A stretch of DNA of 64,000 nt from Erythroxylum novogranatense (taxonomy: Eukaryota; Streptophyta; Magnoliopsida; Malpighiales; Erythroxylaceae), in NCBI GenBank assembly GCA_029891385.1, contig CM057233.1:47074063-47138062 (forward strand), written 5' to 3'. The translations under genes were made by a program, and so were the position numbers. The stretch's first letter is position 1; every line of letters begins with the position of its first letter. Of the stretch, positions 21,301 to 33,861 are shown one piece after another. The notes beneath the pieces are model-generated. The model had not been told where the DNA came from. It saw only the letters and a program-made list of their open reading frames with translations, and did not search any database.

Positions 21301-22732
21301 CTTGGGTAATTCAACTTCATTTTCGTTTATGTGCTATATGGGTTTGGTAAGGTCCTTTGTGAGTCAGTGCTGTCTCTATTCGTATAGCCTTCTCCCGGCT
21401 GCCCGCTAGTGGCACGGAGCTCCGATTTTGGACTCCTTTCACGGCTACAACCGAACCGCATTCATGGGAAGTGTAGTACGTCTATTCGTTTCACGATCGC
21501 AGGACCGCTTATGCGGGGGCGTGCGTCGCTCTGTTGGACCTAGCCAGACCATTCTGATATGTTATGTGTTTTCAATTTAGTTTCTGAATGTTGCATTCAT
21601 ATTTATGAAAATTCGAGAATGTTTGAAAAATAAGAAAAAGTGAGATTACGATGAAAAGTTTGAAAAAAAAATTAAATTAAAAAATTATAAAGTTTGAAAA
21701 ATTTGCCCTTTTTGGCAAAAAGATTATTAAAAATGATTTTAGCTTATTTATCAGTTTATAAATGTGTTATCCACGGAGCTGTGTAGCTCACCCCCCTTTC
21801 ATCCCCATCTCCGTGTTTGACGGGAGATCGGATGAAAGTATGTCAAGACGTTTGGTTTGATTTTGTATCATTTGGATTCGTGAGTTGATGTGTATATGAG
21901 TTAGATAAGTTTGGATAAGTATATTTGCGTAGAAAGATGAGTATGGTGTATGTACATAAATGATTGGGTTGTGTTTAGATTGAATTAAAGCATTGTATCT
22001 GGTATAAGAATAAATGTGAATGAGTTTTGGATATTAAATTGCGTTATGAATGTATATTGAGATTTATGGAAGTGTTAAATTTAGGTTTGCGTTTTGCTGG
22101 TGTTTGGATTCCGGACGGGAGTGTCCAATGATTCTGAGATCTGTTTGAGATTATAGAAGTGGTTAATTACCTTTGCAGGTTTTGGGTTAGGATAAATGCA
22201 GCCGTTATGCTGCCGAAATTTCGTTAGAAAATAAAGTGAAAATGAAGAAAAATAAGATTTAGATATATGAAAGATGGATTTATGAGATTGGTATAAATGT
22301 AAAGAAATTTGTTATAATTTGAGTGGGATGATGAAATTGATAAATATTGCTTTGTATGGGTTTGAGTAAAAATGGTCATAAGAGATGGAATAGAAAAGAA
22401 AAAAAAAAAATTATACCGGATTTTCACATCGGATTAGTCTAAGGAATTCCAACGCAATTATGTTCATTCGATCGTTTGCTTTGATTTTTGTGCTCGGATG
22501 TCGGATCTGTTCTACTTGATTTCGTTTCTCTTTGAAATCTATTCGTTAGGTTCGATACGACTTCGATTTGTTTTGTTACGAATTGATTCCGAATTTGACT
22601 TTCGAAATCTATTCGTTTAGTTCGTTTTCGCTATTGGCTTCCACATTTTGTTTTCGATCCGAAATTTCCGTTTCCATCCGATTCCGCTTCCTTCGTTCGG
22701 TTGGGATCCGGTTCTCGGATCGGGTCCCAACA
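18368..22732 (+). mobile_element. Tekay-like Ty3/gypsy solo LTR (4.4 kb)
   Basis: Starts TGTTGGACCCCGAACC, ends CGGGTCCCAACA, flanked by 5-bp repeats agctg (18363-18367) and aactg (22733-22737), one mismatch. No internal coding region is present, so it is a solo LTR formed by LTR-LTR recombination. Copies of the same LTR lie at 30109, 39092, 42897 and 51304. Features: an AT hairpin with (TA)n arms at 19998-20065, a TATATATAAG box near 20195, a conserved GCCCGCTAGTGGCA block near 21399, and a terminal GGATCCGGTTCTCGGATC hairpin. Short frames within it are not genes. The Tekay/Del lineage call rests on the internal end seen at 42550-42603. Confidence 0.9.
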
Positions 22733-22737
22733 AACTG

Positions 22738-24432
22738 TGACTCATACAGATGAAGTAACAGTTCAACCTTCTACAACACACGAAGTTCGTAGGTCACGTA
22801 GGATACGCTCTGTTCCCAAGAGATATGGATTTCTCGTGAATGAACAGGATGACGTATTACTCATAGAAGATGATGAGCCTACCACCTATGAAGAGGTTTT
22901 GAAGAGTTCAGAGTCTGAGAAATGGCTTCATGCCATGCAGGCTGAAATGGATCCCATGTATGAAAACCAAGTATGGACTTTGGTTAAGGCACCCGAAGGA
23001 ATCAAACCCATAGGGTGCAAATGGGTTTTCAAAAAGAAAACCGACATGGATGGTAATGTAATTACCTATAAAGCAAGACTTGTGGCTAAAGGTTTTCGTC
23101 AAAGACAAGGAGTTGACTACGACGAGACCTTCAGCCCAGTAGCAATACTTAAATCCATTAGGATACTCCTAGCCATTGCCACTCATTATGATTATGAGAT
23201 ATGGCAAATGGATGTGAAGACAGCTTTCCTAAATGGAAATCTAGCTGAGGATGTGTATATGACACAACCTGAGGGCTTCACCTCCTATGATGGCGAAAAG
23301 GTATGCAAGCTTCAAAAATCCATCTATGGATTGAAGCAAACATCCCGGAGTTGGAACATCCATTTTGATGAGATAATCAAAGAGTTTGGTTTCTCACAAA
23401 ATCTGGATGAATACTGTGTGTATAAGAAGGTTAGTGGGACTGCAATCGTATTCCTTGTGCTGTATGTAGATGACATATTATTGCTAGGAAACGATGTCTC
23501 TATGCTACAATCAGTCAAGATTTGGTTGTCCAAACAATTTGCCATGAAAGACCTTGGTGAAGCAACTTATATCCTTAGGATAAGAATCTATAGAGATAGA
23601 TCAAAAAGGTTGCTTGGTCTTTCACAATCAACGACATAGACAAGATGCTAAAAGGTTTAGCATGGAGCAATCGAAGAGAGGGTACCTTCCGTGACTCATG
23701 GGATAACAATCTTGAAATCTATGTGTCCTAAGACACAAGATGAGAGGATGCGCATGAATATGATTCCGTATGCATCTGCGGTAGGATCTATCATGTACGT
23801 TGTGCTATGTACGAGACCCGATGTATCATATGCTCTAAGTGTTACGAGCGGATACCAATCGGATCTGGTGAGGGTCCTTTGGGTGGTATCGAGAATATCC
23901 TCAAGTACTTGCGAAGGACTAAGGATGTTTTCTTGATATATGGGATAGAGATCTCGGTGAGTGGGTATCTGATGCGATTTTCAATCGATAAGGATGATTT
24001 CAAATCCCAATTAGGTTATGTATTCACACCGAATGGCGGGCGATTAGTTGGAAGAGTTCCAAACAAGAGACGATCGTCGATTCAACAACCGAGGCGAGTA
24101 CATTGCCGCTTGAGCGAAGAAAGGAAGCGGTTTGGATCGAAGTTCATTCTTGAACTTGGTGTGGTTCCTAGCGATGATGGGCCCATCTGATTGTATTGTG
24201 ACAACAATGGGGCTATTCTTGTGACGAAGTAACCAAGGTCTCATCAACGATCCAAACACGTACTCATGATATATCATCGATCGGGAAGATCATAGGACGG
24301 TGATGTCGGATCAAGAGAATTCCCACCGAGCGAATATTCTTGATCCGTTGACAAAGCCATTATCACAAAAGAGTTTTGATTCTCATGTACTCGCTTTATG
24401 GTATTAGATATCAAGGCGATTGGCTTTAGGTC
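22738..24432 (+). pseudogene. rt: Copia reverse transcriptase and RNase H (continuation of pol)
   Basis: Frame open to 23639, continuing the pol split by the gypsy LTR. RT motifs are clear: GCKWVFKKKTDMDG, ARLVAKGFRQ, QMDVKTAFLNG, and the catalytic YVDD at 23463-23474 (LYVDDILLLGN). From 23630 on, RNase H is read only by switching frame: CTRPDVSYALSVTS near 23809, LKYLRRTKD near 23900, and the DNNGAI metal-site region near 24200. Breaks at about 23628, 23655, 23690 and 23850 are one- or two-base changes. Several are at homopolymers or CAG/CTG sites, so the gene may be less broken than it looks. It would copy element RNA to DNA and remove the RNA strand. Confidence 0.85.
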
Positions 24433-24443
24433 AAGTGGGAGAT
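24433..24443 (+). other. Polypurine tract of the Angela-like copia
   Basis: AAGTGGGAGAT immediately before the 3' LTR start TGTTAGAG, the usual site for plus-strand DNA priming. Confidence 0.85.
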
Positions 24444-26281
24444 TGTTAGAGTAGTGCCACAAGGCAATCGCCTTTAAGCGCATTTTGTACAAATTTGTGT
24501 ACGGTCTTTATGAATAAATAAAGAAAGGCATATTTCATTACGTTCTTGTTCATTATTAATGAACGATATTGATCAATAAGCAAATTAATGAAGTCCATGA
24601 TATATGACATAGCATGAAGGAAATTGTGATGTGATCATACTACTGAGATTCCTATCATGTGCAATTATGTCGATATCTAAATTATCCTAGTCATAGGATT
24701 CTTGAGGCTGGACATCGATGTCCGGAAAGACTAGACATCTCAAACTCCTTGATTTGGTCAGCGGTGGATCTCGAAGTCTGTAAATATGAGATATTTAGGG
24801 TTGAGATGTGGATGCTTACTAGAGGTAGTAAGTACATTGGATGACTGCTATGAGATCATCACATGGATGTTCTATTCTAATGTCGGTGATAATCTCATCA
24901 TAACAATGGTGCAAGTATCCTTAGACTTGAGGTGCTCGAGGATATCTTGAATCTTGATTACGTGCTTTGACTCCATTCCTTGTTGCCTTACAGAGGTCGC
25001 TCATAGGGTGGTGCTTGGAGTGCGACTTGAGGTATTGAAGGTAATTGAGTAGCCAATAAAGGATTCACCACTTCTGTGATAGCAGAAGATGATACCCATG
25101 GCCTCTTGTCAGGGTCATTACTTAGAAATCTCTCGCCAGAGTATATATGTCATGAAGAGTGTCTTCAATGACATATAAAGTAATGAGTCCCAAGACAAGA
25201 ACTGATATCACTTGGAATAGATTTGACGTAGTCGATCTAGTAAAGAGTTGACACTTTGCCCATACTCATAACCAAGTGGGGTATAAGCGTGGTGAAAGGA
25301 CGAATTGCGGTAAATTGTCATAGAAAGGTTAAGTAATATGGTTCATGATGAGTATAAGTTCATTCGTCAAACCAATTACTTTCCGGTCAATTGGGGTCAT
25401 GATGTGTTGCTAGATACCGCTCATGACTTGCTTTCAGATTAAGTATTAATCTAAGTGGCCAACATAACCGGAACCTAATGGGTCACACGCATAAGAGTGT
25501 CTCGGAGAATTAAGAAATAGTTTTGGATAGAGATCCAATATATGGAGAGCAATAGAATTAAATGGATCTGATGAGATCGAGATATGTCCGATGAGATCGC
25601 GACATCGATATTCTTGAAAAGGGTTTCGGTGGTTTTCCATACCGGGACCCGGTAGGCCGGTAGGACCGACCCCAGTGTGACTGGACCACTTCAGCATTTA
25701 TATATACATATATATATGTTATTAATTAATTAAATAATTATAATATATATATATATATGTGCAACGTGGATTGATGGAAGAAGAGAGGAGAAGCTTCTCC
25801 ATTTCATGCTTTGTCATCAAAAGCATTTAATGGCTAGAAGACAAAAGAATGAAAGATAGATGAGGATCATCGTTGGCTTTTGGAAGATGACAAGAATTGT
25901 AGAAAAAATTGTTTTCCTACTTCTCTTTCAAAGGTGATGATCGTGGGTTTGAAGATGGGATTTGAGAAATCCTAAACTTCTTCATCTTTCATCAAGTTCT
26001 CTTCTCCAAGTTTTCTCCTTCTCTCCATTGTTTCTCAAGCTCTCCAAGAACAAAGGTAAGGTCTAGCAGTCTTTAATTTGTTCTAGCTATTCCCGGGTCA
26101 AAGGTTTTGTCCCGGTTAGGTTCTCCGATCTCTGCGTGGATACCGTTAGAGACGGTCTCCTTTGGCCGTTATGGTTTGAGTTTATTATATAGACACATGG
26201 ATCCTGGCTTTCAGGAAGGTCCCGGAATAAAATTTTTTATTTTTCCACACCGTGGGCATGTGACACCGGGATTTTCCTACA
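24444..26281 (+). repeat. 3' LTR of the Angela-like copia
   Basis: 1,838 bp, TGTTAGAGTAGTGCC...TTTTCCTACA, followed by TSD gaaga. Uninterrupted version of 5955-14051. AT-rich inverted repeat at 25697-25760. Confidence 0.95.
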
Positions 26282-26715
26282 GAAGAGCACCAGAGTAGAG
26301 ATCGACGTTTCAATTCATAGGTGATAAAATTATTATACACGTGCTACTCCAGACAGGTTGACCTTCTACAATTATTTTCTCTTTTTCGGAAATTACTATC
26401 ATTGTTTGCCTTTGCTCTTCTTCCTGACAGGTTCACCTTCTACAATCATTTCCTCTTCTTCCGAAGCTTGCCTTCTTGCATCCATTTATCAATCAATCAT
26501 TCAAGGGCCATTTCTTTGGCATCAAAATAACTTACAACGAAATTTGATCTCTCGCACGCACTCCACTGACACCTTTATATTCTAACTTCTTACTTGTTCT
26601 CCTGTCTTAACCCTTAAAGCAAATCTACCCTAACCGCTGAAACATTTTCTCCATCCAAACTTTACTTCTCTCAACTACCCTCTTCTTTTAGTTATCCAAT
26701 TCTCCGTTCTAGATT

Positions 26716-26945
26716 CTGACTGCATTTATACTCCATTTTTGTAAGGTCCCATGCTTATTCTCTGCTGCATTCTTCGAGTACTAAGGTATATATGCTTAGG
26801 TTAAATAAATTTATTGTAAAAATTCAGCTATTGTTATTTACTAACCTGAATAGAGCATATTCTCCTTTCTACGTTCTGACTGCATGTATACTCCATTTTT
26901 TATAGGTCCCCTGCTTATTCTCTGCTGCATTCTTCGTGTAGTAAG
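26716..26945 (+). repeat. 160-bp tandem duplication in Helitron 5' region
   Basis: CTGACTGCAT(T/G)TATACTCC starts at 26716 and 26876; each is followed by GGTCCC(A/C)TGCTTATTCTC and TGCTGCATTCTTCG(A/T)GTA. Only the first 80 bp of each period is well conserved. Confidence 0.75.
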
Positions 26946-27116
26946 GTATGTGTAGTTAAATGAAATAAAATTTTTTTATAAATTCTGCTATAGTTATTTA
27001 AAAGGTTTATAATCATGTTTGTTCGACATATTGTTTGTTAGATCATAAACAAAATGTTTTTTTTACATGTTTACTGTGATACGATTTATAATATATATTC
27101 AATTTTATTGTTTCTA

Positions 27117-27200
27117 TATATATATCGATATAGCTATATAGATATATATTGATATATATATTTATATATACATATATATATCAATGTGTAGGTAGGCTGT
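27117..27200. repeat. AT-rich microsatellite
   Basis: Imperfect run of TATATA, CGATA and GATATA words, able to fold on itself. Short related TA tracts continue to about 27210. Confidence 0.7.
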
Positions 27201-27287
27201 ATATATATATCGACAATTCATTTTACGAACATCATGAATGGATAGATCAAAGATGTTCATATTATGTCGATTCCTCGGTATTTACAT

Positions 27288-27540
27288 ATGGATAGAAATG
27301 CTAAAAGGCGTCAAAATATGCTAAAATGCGAATGAAAAAAACAAGAATTGTTGCGACGACGTAGAAAATCGAGCTGCAAAAACACAACTTCCACTTCATC
27401 TACACTTCACAAAAGAATTACCTCAATGAAGGATTCTTTCATTAATATCGAACCTTCCACCATCAACTTCCGAGTCATGAACCCTCTTATCATCAAATCG
27501 TGGTGATGTATTGATATCCATCCTGATCACATAAATGAAG
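27288..27540 (+). pseudogene. Possible first exon of the Helitron RepHel gene
   Basis: ATG at 27288 followed by MDRNAKRRQNM, which I recognise as the sort of basic start seen in plant Helitron helicases. A stop (TGA) follows at codon 16, then a basic LLRRRRKSSCK stretch. The segment ends at AAG|GTACC, a plausible splice donor, with CTTGCAG at 27665 as acceptor. The frame does not join cleanly to the next exon, so this exon is tentative. Confidence 0.4.
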
Positions 27541-27665
27541 GTACCTTTTTTTCACTATATTGAAACTATTTCCAACCTAACTAGTCCACATAATGATAAT
27601 GTCCTTTTTATACGTTTCAACGGATAAATCATCGGACATTTCCTTTAACATTAACATCCTTGCAG

Positions 27666-28532
27666 AATTTACCAGTTGAACCTGAACAGCTCCCTTTTGT
27701 TCCAGATTGTCAATATTGTAACGCAAAACGATTTTACCTTGAACCTCCATCGTTTTGTTTCTCGTCCGGACAAATTTCTATTGTTGCTCCTCAGATGCCT
27801 TATGCTTTAAAGTCTTTGTTTCTAAATAGCGACGAAGAATCCGAACATTTCAGAAAGAATGTTCGTACATATAATAACAATGTAGCTTTCACTTCCTATG
27901 GAGCCAGATATGATCTTGACCTGACAAAAAACACAATGGGAGTTTATACATTTCGTGTTCAAGGACAAGTTTACCATTTCCTTGACAGTTTAGTGCCGAC
28001 AAGCAATAAAGTAACTGGAATCCAACTTTATTTCTTTGATACCGATGAAGAACTACAACAAAGGGTCAGCAGTTCTGATAAACTTCGTGAAAGTACATTG
28101 AAGCTCATTATGACAATTCTTGAAGATAACCCTTATGCTAGGTTCTTTCTCCGTCTTAAAGATATTCCTTCCTTTGAAAATCACGAAATTTTTCTGAGAT
28201 GTTATCCGGGTCTTGATCAGCGCATTTACAATCTTCCTACTGCATCACAAGTAGCTGCTATATGAACTGAAACTGATGATGAACAGCATGATAAATCTCC
28301 TCATATCTAAGTCTACAGTCACTCTGGTCCGAGCTATAGAATTCAATCTTATTATGCATGCTACACCCACTTCAATACCCACTTCTGTTTCCACGGGGTG
28401 AATCAGGATGCCATCCTCGCATTAAGTGGTTAAATTCACAAACAAACAGCACCAATGGTTCTGATCAAATAAGCGGTGCTCCTTTATGCACTTTTACTGA
28501 AGCAGTTGAATTATTTTCTCTCGAAAACATAG
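27666..28532 (+). pseudogene. Helitron RepHel, N-terminal (Helitron_like_N) exon
   Basis: Opens after a TTGCAG acceptor. Contains VPDCQYCNAKRFYLEPPSF, HFRKNVRTYNNNVAFTSYG and TFRVQGQVYHFLDSLVP, typical of the N-terminal zinc-binding and Helitron_like_N region that precedes the replication-initiator nuclease. Open to 28262; there a TGG-to-TGA type nonsense codon (28263-28265) and then a second stop and frame changes follow. The frame is recoverable near the end (TEAVELFSLENI). It ends at ATAG|GTTAGT, a good donor. Acts with the following exons; dead as written. Confidence 0.8.
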
Positions 28533-28626
28533 GTTAGTTGTCTGCTTATTCCCTTGGTTCCCAAATATTGTCTAATTGGGCAAAACTAATTTATCATTTT
28601 TTTCTTACTATTACTAATTACTCAAG
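28533..28626 (+). other. Intron of the RepHel gene (94 bp)
   Basis: GTTAGT at the donor and CTCAAG at the acceptor; removal joins ...SLENI to EANSKHGV in a split Glu codon (G|AA). T-rich before the acceptor. Confidence 0.7.
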
Positions 28627-30108
28627 AAGCGAACTCCAAACATGGCGTAGTATACGCGAGAGTATTATCGCTATCGACTTCAAATGAGAAGTTATGATGA
28701 ATCCATGCTTATCCACAACTTAAGACTACTACAACAATTCGTTGTTGGTTCTTATATAAAGATTGAAACATCACGGCTTGAATTCCATAGGAAAAAAAAG
28801 AACGAAATACGATCAGAAATTTTGCAGGGTGTTTTAGATAGCGTTAATATTGGTCAAACTGAAGCTTCCACAATTGGCCGGCGAGTTGTCCTCCCAGCTT
28901 CATTTATCGGCGGCCCAAGGGACATGAAACGGCGTTATCTGGATGCAATGGCTTTAGTGCAAAAATATGGCAAACCAGATATTTTTCTCACTATGACTTG
29001 CAACCCTATGTGGAAGGAAATACAAGAGAATCTTAAATTCCACGAAAAAGCACAAGACAGACCAGATTTATTGTCCAGAGTGTTCAGGGCGAAATTTGAA
29101 ATTCTGAAAAATGAGTTGATCAAAAAAGGAATATTCGGAGATGTTGTCGCATTTGTTTACGTAATTGAATTTCAAAAGCGTGGATTCCCTCATGCTCACT
29201 TGCTTCTAATACTTCAACCACAATTTAAGTTGTTGAATCCAGATTCCTATGATCAAATCATATCAGCTGAAATACCTAATCCTGATCACAATTCTAGATT
29301 ATATTCTCTTGTCATTAAGCACATGATCCATGGTCCTTGTGGTTTTATGAACAAATAATGCCCTTGCATGAGAAATGGTGTATGCAAAAGTCATTACCCC
29401 AAGGATTTTACTCCTTTCACTTTGTCCATGGCGAAGACAGTTATCATCTTATAGGCGTAGAGATAATGGAAGAAAAGTTAAAATATCCAGACACGAGGTT
29501 GATAATAGATGGGTGGTTCCTCATAACCCGTACCTTCTGATGTTGCTTGACTGCCACATTAATGTTGAAATATGTTCTACCGTGAAGCTTGTTAAATATT
29601 TATACAAATATGTATTTAAGGGCCACGACCTTGTGAACTTTAGCGTCAACGACCAAGAAACCAGATATGATATTGACGAAATCACTAATTTCCAAGAAGG
29701 CCGTTGGATTTCACCCCCCGAAACTTTATGGCGCATATATGAATTCCACCTCGCAGAGATTAATCCATCCATCTATATACTCCAAGTTCACCTTCCAGAT
29801 CAACAATCTGTTTCCTTCGCAAAAGATGCTAATTTGTCTTATTTATTGAGGAATATTGACTTCTCCAAAACAATCTTGATGAAATTTTTAGGACCAATTC
29901 AACAAATCAAAAGGCTGCGAAATGAAATATACGTATCTGGTTTCCCCAACATTTTGTTTGGAATCAAAAACAAGGGCGTGGTCGAAAGAAAGCGAAGAAA
30001 AGTCATAGGACGATTAGTTACTGTTGACCCTCGAGAAGGAGAAAGGTATTACTTGAGATTATTGCTCGCAAATGTTAGAGGACCAACATCGTTTGACAAC
30101 TTGTTAAC
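28627..30108 (+). pseudogene. Helitron RepHel, HUH/Y2 nuclease exon
   Basis: Carries the rolling-circle initiator. The metal-binding HUH motif is RGFPHAHLLL, with the two His codons at 29191-29193 and 29197-29199. The double-tyrosine motif is KYLYKYVFKGHD near 29597-29632. IFLTMTCNP near 28980 is also conserved. It would nick and join DNA ends during rolling-circle transposition. Defects: a 2-bp frameshift near 28660, a CAA-to-TAA type stop at 29356-29358, and frame changes near 29410-29440. It is then interrupted at 30109 by a minus-strand gypsy LTR, beyond which the helicase continues from 34517. Confidence 0.9.
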
Positions 30109-30168
30109 TGTTGGGACCCGATCCGGGAACCGGATCCCAACCGAATACACTTAACACTTTCACTCTAT

Positions 30169-30180
30169 GCTCTGATACCA
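30169..30180 (-). other. Primer binding site of the Tekay-like element
   Basis: TGGTATCAGAGC on the minus strand, 4 bp after the LTR end. This shows the LTR's strand and that initiator-Met tRNA primes this family. Confidence 0.9.
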
Positions 30181-33100
30181 TCTATGTTGGGACCCGATCC
30201 GGGAACCGGATCCCAACCGAATCAACTTAACACCTGAAAGAGCGAATAGCGGAATCAATGGAAGCAGGCGAAAGGAGCCAGAAATTTCGGATCGAAATCA
30301 AAATGCGGAAGCGCACAAATCCGAAAGTAGCGAAGCGGAAGCAAATGCAAGCGGACGCGAATACTGAAACAAACACGGAGCAAAACGGAACGGAAAAAGG
30401 AAATGTCGAATCGAAAACAAAATGCGGAAGCGAACAAATCAATTTAAACTGAAACACTTTCCGACATCCGTGACTAAGCAAAGAACAGGAAACAGAATCG
30501 CGTTGGGGATTCCAAGACGTTCCAAAATCTGATATAATTTTTTTTTCTTTTCTTATTCTCATTTCTTACATCAATCACATCCATATAATTTCCTATAGGA
30601 AATTTCATCCTTAAACCCGAAACTCAACAATCATACAAATTCTTATTCATCCATACAAATCTCAAATTCCATTTTTATCCCAGATTTTATCGAAATTTAA
30701 TGACATAACGGCCGCCTTTATCTAACCCAAACTGCAAGGGTTCAAAACACTTCATAATCCCAAATCACTTCAAAATCATCGGACACTCCGTCCGAATCCG
30801 ACACCCAATGAACGCACATTTAAACCTAACACTTCCATAATTCTCAAATCAACATACCAATCTCATAACTCGATCAAATTCCCAAATCACCATACATATA
30901 TATTCCCAAATTATTCATAATTTCATAAGCAGATTTTACAACATTCACAAAACTCAACTTAATACACAAATACATTTTCCAAACTTTTCTAAAGTCATAA
31001 ACATATTCATACACAAGATCCAAATTTCTCAAAACCAGCGTATTCAAATGTCGAAGCGGCGTCTTGACATACGTCTTCACATTCTTTCATCCGATCTCCC
31101 GTCAAACACGGAGATGGGGATGAAAGGGGAGTGAAAGCTCGTGGATAACACATTTATAAACCGATAAATAAGCGAAATCATTTTTAATACTCTTTTTGCC
31201 AAAAAGGCTAATTTTTTCAAACTTTATAATTTTTGAACAATTTCCTCAAACCCATTTTTTTCATATTTTCAAACTTTTCATAATAATCTCACTTTTTTTT
31301 CTCATTTTCAAAACTTCTTGAATTTTTCATAAATATGAATGCGAACACATAAACAAATCAAAACATATTACACATCGAATGGTGCAGCTAGGTCCAAGCG
31401 AGCGTCTTGCATGAGTCCGCATATAGCGGTCTGTGCGGCATCGTGAAACGAAACGTCTACACTTTCCGCATTGCGGTCCAGTGTAGCCGTGAAGGAGTCC
31501 GAAATCGACTCCGTGCCACTAACAGGCAACTGGAGAAGGCTATACACATAGAGACAATGACTCACCAAGGGACCTACCAAACCCACATAACACATATCGA
31601 AGCGAGATTTGAGAATGCCCAAGGCACTTTTCAAATTCTTGATTTTCCACACATTCACATAATGCATACTATTAAATCACTCAATCAATCAATCAATAAC
31701 TTGACACTTTACATAATTTAGCAATGCATACATAACAAAATGAACTTTGAAATTTCTATTTTCTTTTCAAACATAATTCAACTTGTAATAATTTTTCGAA
31801 ATCCTTTGGAAATCACAATTTCAAACATTAACCAACCTTTCTTTTCAAACACTTGCTAAAACAATAATGTATCAAAATCCAAAATTTTGCTTTCTTCAAT
31901 TTTGAAAATTGCTTTCTTTAATTTTCAAAATTGCATAATGCTCACAAATCAAAATATAAATATGCTACCCACCTCAATTATTGCGGAAACTTGATTTCAA
32001 GCTCCAATTGATCCTTGCTTTTCTCTCTCTTCCAAAATACCAAAACCTAAACCATAATCATCCAAATTTCACATCAGAAAATACTTAATTTTCACAATCA
32101 ACTTAGGAATTCACCAATTTCATTTACATTCAAGCTATTTCAATCTCCAATTTTGAAAATCCCCAATTTTCAAAATTGGCCTAAACCAAGACACTCGAAT
32201 TCAATCTCATAAAACATAATTTCTTCAAAATTAATCTCACAATTCCTCAATTCACATTAATTCCAAGACATCTAAATCCTCAATTTCAAAAATTCCCAAA
32301 TCTTAAAATTGGCCTAAACCAATTTATCCAAATTCAATACCATAAAATACCAATTCTTCAAAATTGATTTCATATATCATCAATTCATCATATTTCCTAT
32401 AATTCTACACCAAAATATCTCAAAATTCTCAATCATAAAATTTAGCCTAAACTTTACTCAATTTTCCATCCAAAATTAAACTCAGCCTAAAGCATATATT
32501 TCAAAATTAATTCCACAATCCATAAACCCATCTCATATGTCATAATTCTAAACCGAAAATTAATCAAAATCTCAAAGTAGAACAATTTCTCTTACCTCTT
32601 TCTCTTCCAAATTCGTATTTTTTTGGGTTCTGAAGAAGCCTTTTTTCTTCTCCACTTTTTTTCCTTCTTGGAAAAATCCCAAAAGCTTGAAGAATTGAGT
32701 AGAAAATTAAAACTAAACTTCTCCCTCTTCTTTCTCCATCTGAACTCTTCTCCATTCTTCTTCTCTTTCTTATTTTCTTTCTCTTCTTCTGTAATTCCAG
32801 ACTTCTCCAGCCCATTCGTGGCTTTTAAATAAGCCAAAACGACACTCCTCAAGTGTGTTTCATTAATTGATGGTCAATTGACCATTTTGCCCTTACATTT
32901 ACTTTATGCCATTCTCACTTGCGGTTCTGATTCGCACTATTAAATTGAAGGAATTTGTCCAAACTTCCTTCTCGAGAAATGTTCCTCTCACTCATACGAA
33001 TCCAACGCCACTGACCGCGCTCAATTCCGAGCACTACATCAAAAGTTATGTGCGAAACAGTGCGGAAATATCCATATTCTAACATATTTTCTATGTACGA

Positions 33101-33650
33101 TTATTTCCGTCCAAAATTTCACATTCTTAATCCCAGAATTGAAACTCGATGTCTTCATAACAATTGTAGCCTTATGTCTCTAGTTTAATTCAAAACAAGA
33201 ATCTCCTCATTTCGATTCCCAGATCAAAAGTTATACTCAAATTACTCACAGGTGTTCTCAATCCAAAAATTAAACCCTAATCCGAACTTAAATTCAAAAA
33301 TTAAAAGTCCTAAGGGCAAAATTGACATTTCATGTCTTCATATGATTTGTAGCCCCTTGTCTTATCTTTATTTCGCCTCAAGAATCGCTTCAATCGGATC
33401 TCTACAGATCCCGAATTTCACAAAACACTGAATCATGCTCGGAAAATTTCCTGACTCACTTTGATTAAATTAATCACCATTAATTTAACCTCAAAAGTTC
33501 ACCAATTTCTTATAAAATGAAATTCAATGTCTTAGGAATCCAACGCAAAAAGAATCAACTCAATCGGATGTTGGACGGAAAAGATATAGGCAAAATAGTG
33601 AGCAAAGGTCGGATTAAAAACAAAGAAATCAAAAAATTTCAGAAACAAAA

Positions 33651-33861
33651 CGGCGTCGTATCGTCGGACGCTTCTAACTCATGAGGCGGCGCGCCGTCAT
33701 GAGGGCGAGACGCTCTCTAGGCGGCGTCGCCTAGCGAGGCGCCAGCTCGCGAGGCGAGCCTTGCCTCGCATGGCGCTAACCTCGCCTCGCCGAGGCGGCG
33801 TCACCTAGCGAGGCGCGTCTGAGCGCCCGCTCGCTAGGCGAGCCGTCGCCTAGCGAGGCGC
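33651..33861. repeat. GC-rich palindromic island inside the Tekay-like LTR
   Basis: About 210 bp made of overlapping CTAGCGAGGCG, GCCTCGC and GCGAGGCGAGCC words, a very high GC block in an otherwise AT-rich LTR. Nearly every word recurs as its own reverse complement. A related block sits at the same LTR place at 43988-44143, but not in the copies at 18368 or 51304. Confidence 0.85.

Larger units (their letters stand above)
5955..26281 (+). mobile_element. Full-length Ty1/copia element, Angela/BARE-like
   Basis: Bounded by TSD gaaga (5950-5954 and 26282-26286). It has two LTRs of about 1.85 kb (TGTTAGAGTAGTGCC...TTTTCCTACA), an iMet primer site, a 2.1-kb leader, gag, protease, integrase, RT/RNase H (copia order) and a polypurine tract. 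Two later insertions (6922-13165 in the 5' LTR, 18368-22732 in pol) inflate it; without them and the extra TSD copies it is about 9.7 kb. LTR length, long leader and the GTGCCCTGAAGGCAATC-like LTR start recall the Angela lineage; that is inference. pol carries stops and indels. Confidence 0.9.
26287..27287 (+). other. Helitron 5' non-coding region
   Basis: Continues the block cut at 5954 and begins with CACCAGAGTAGAGATCGACG. No convincing ORF. It contains a 160-bp tandem duplication (26716-26945) and an AT/GATA-type simple repeat (27117-27200). Probably promoter and leader of the RepHel gene. Confidence 0.6.

Noticed and set aside
30227..30562. Arg/Phe-rich frames at both strands of 30227-30562, and similar ones at 41646-41929
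   Set aside because: Both fall in the terminal part of the Tekay-like LTR, which yields paired shadow frames at the same LTR position in other copies.
32564..32852. Lys/Glu-rich overlapping frames on the minus strand
   Set aside because: A purine-rich tract within the Tekay-like LTR; three overlapping frames on two strands share the same low complexity.
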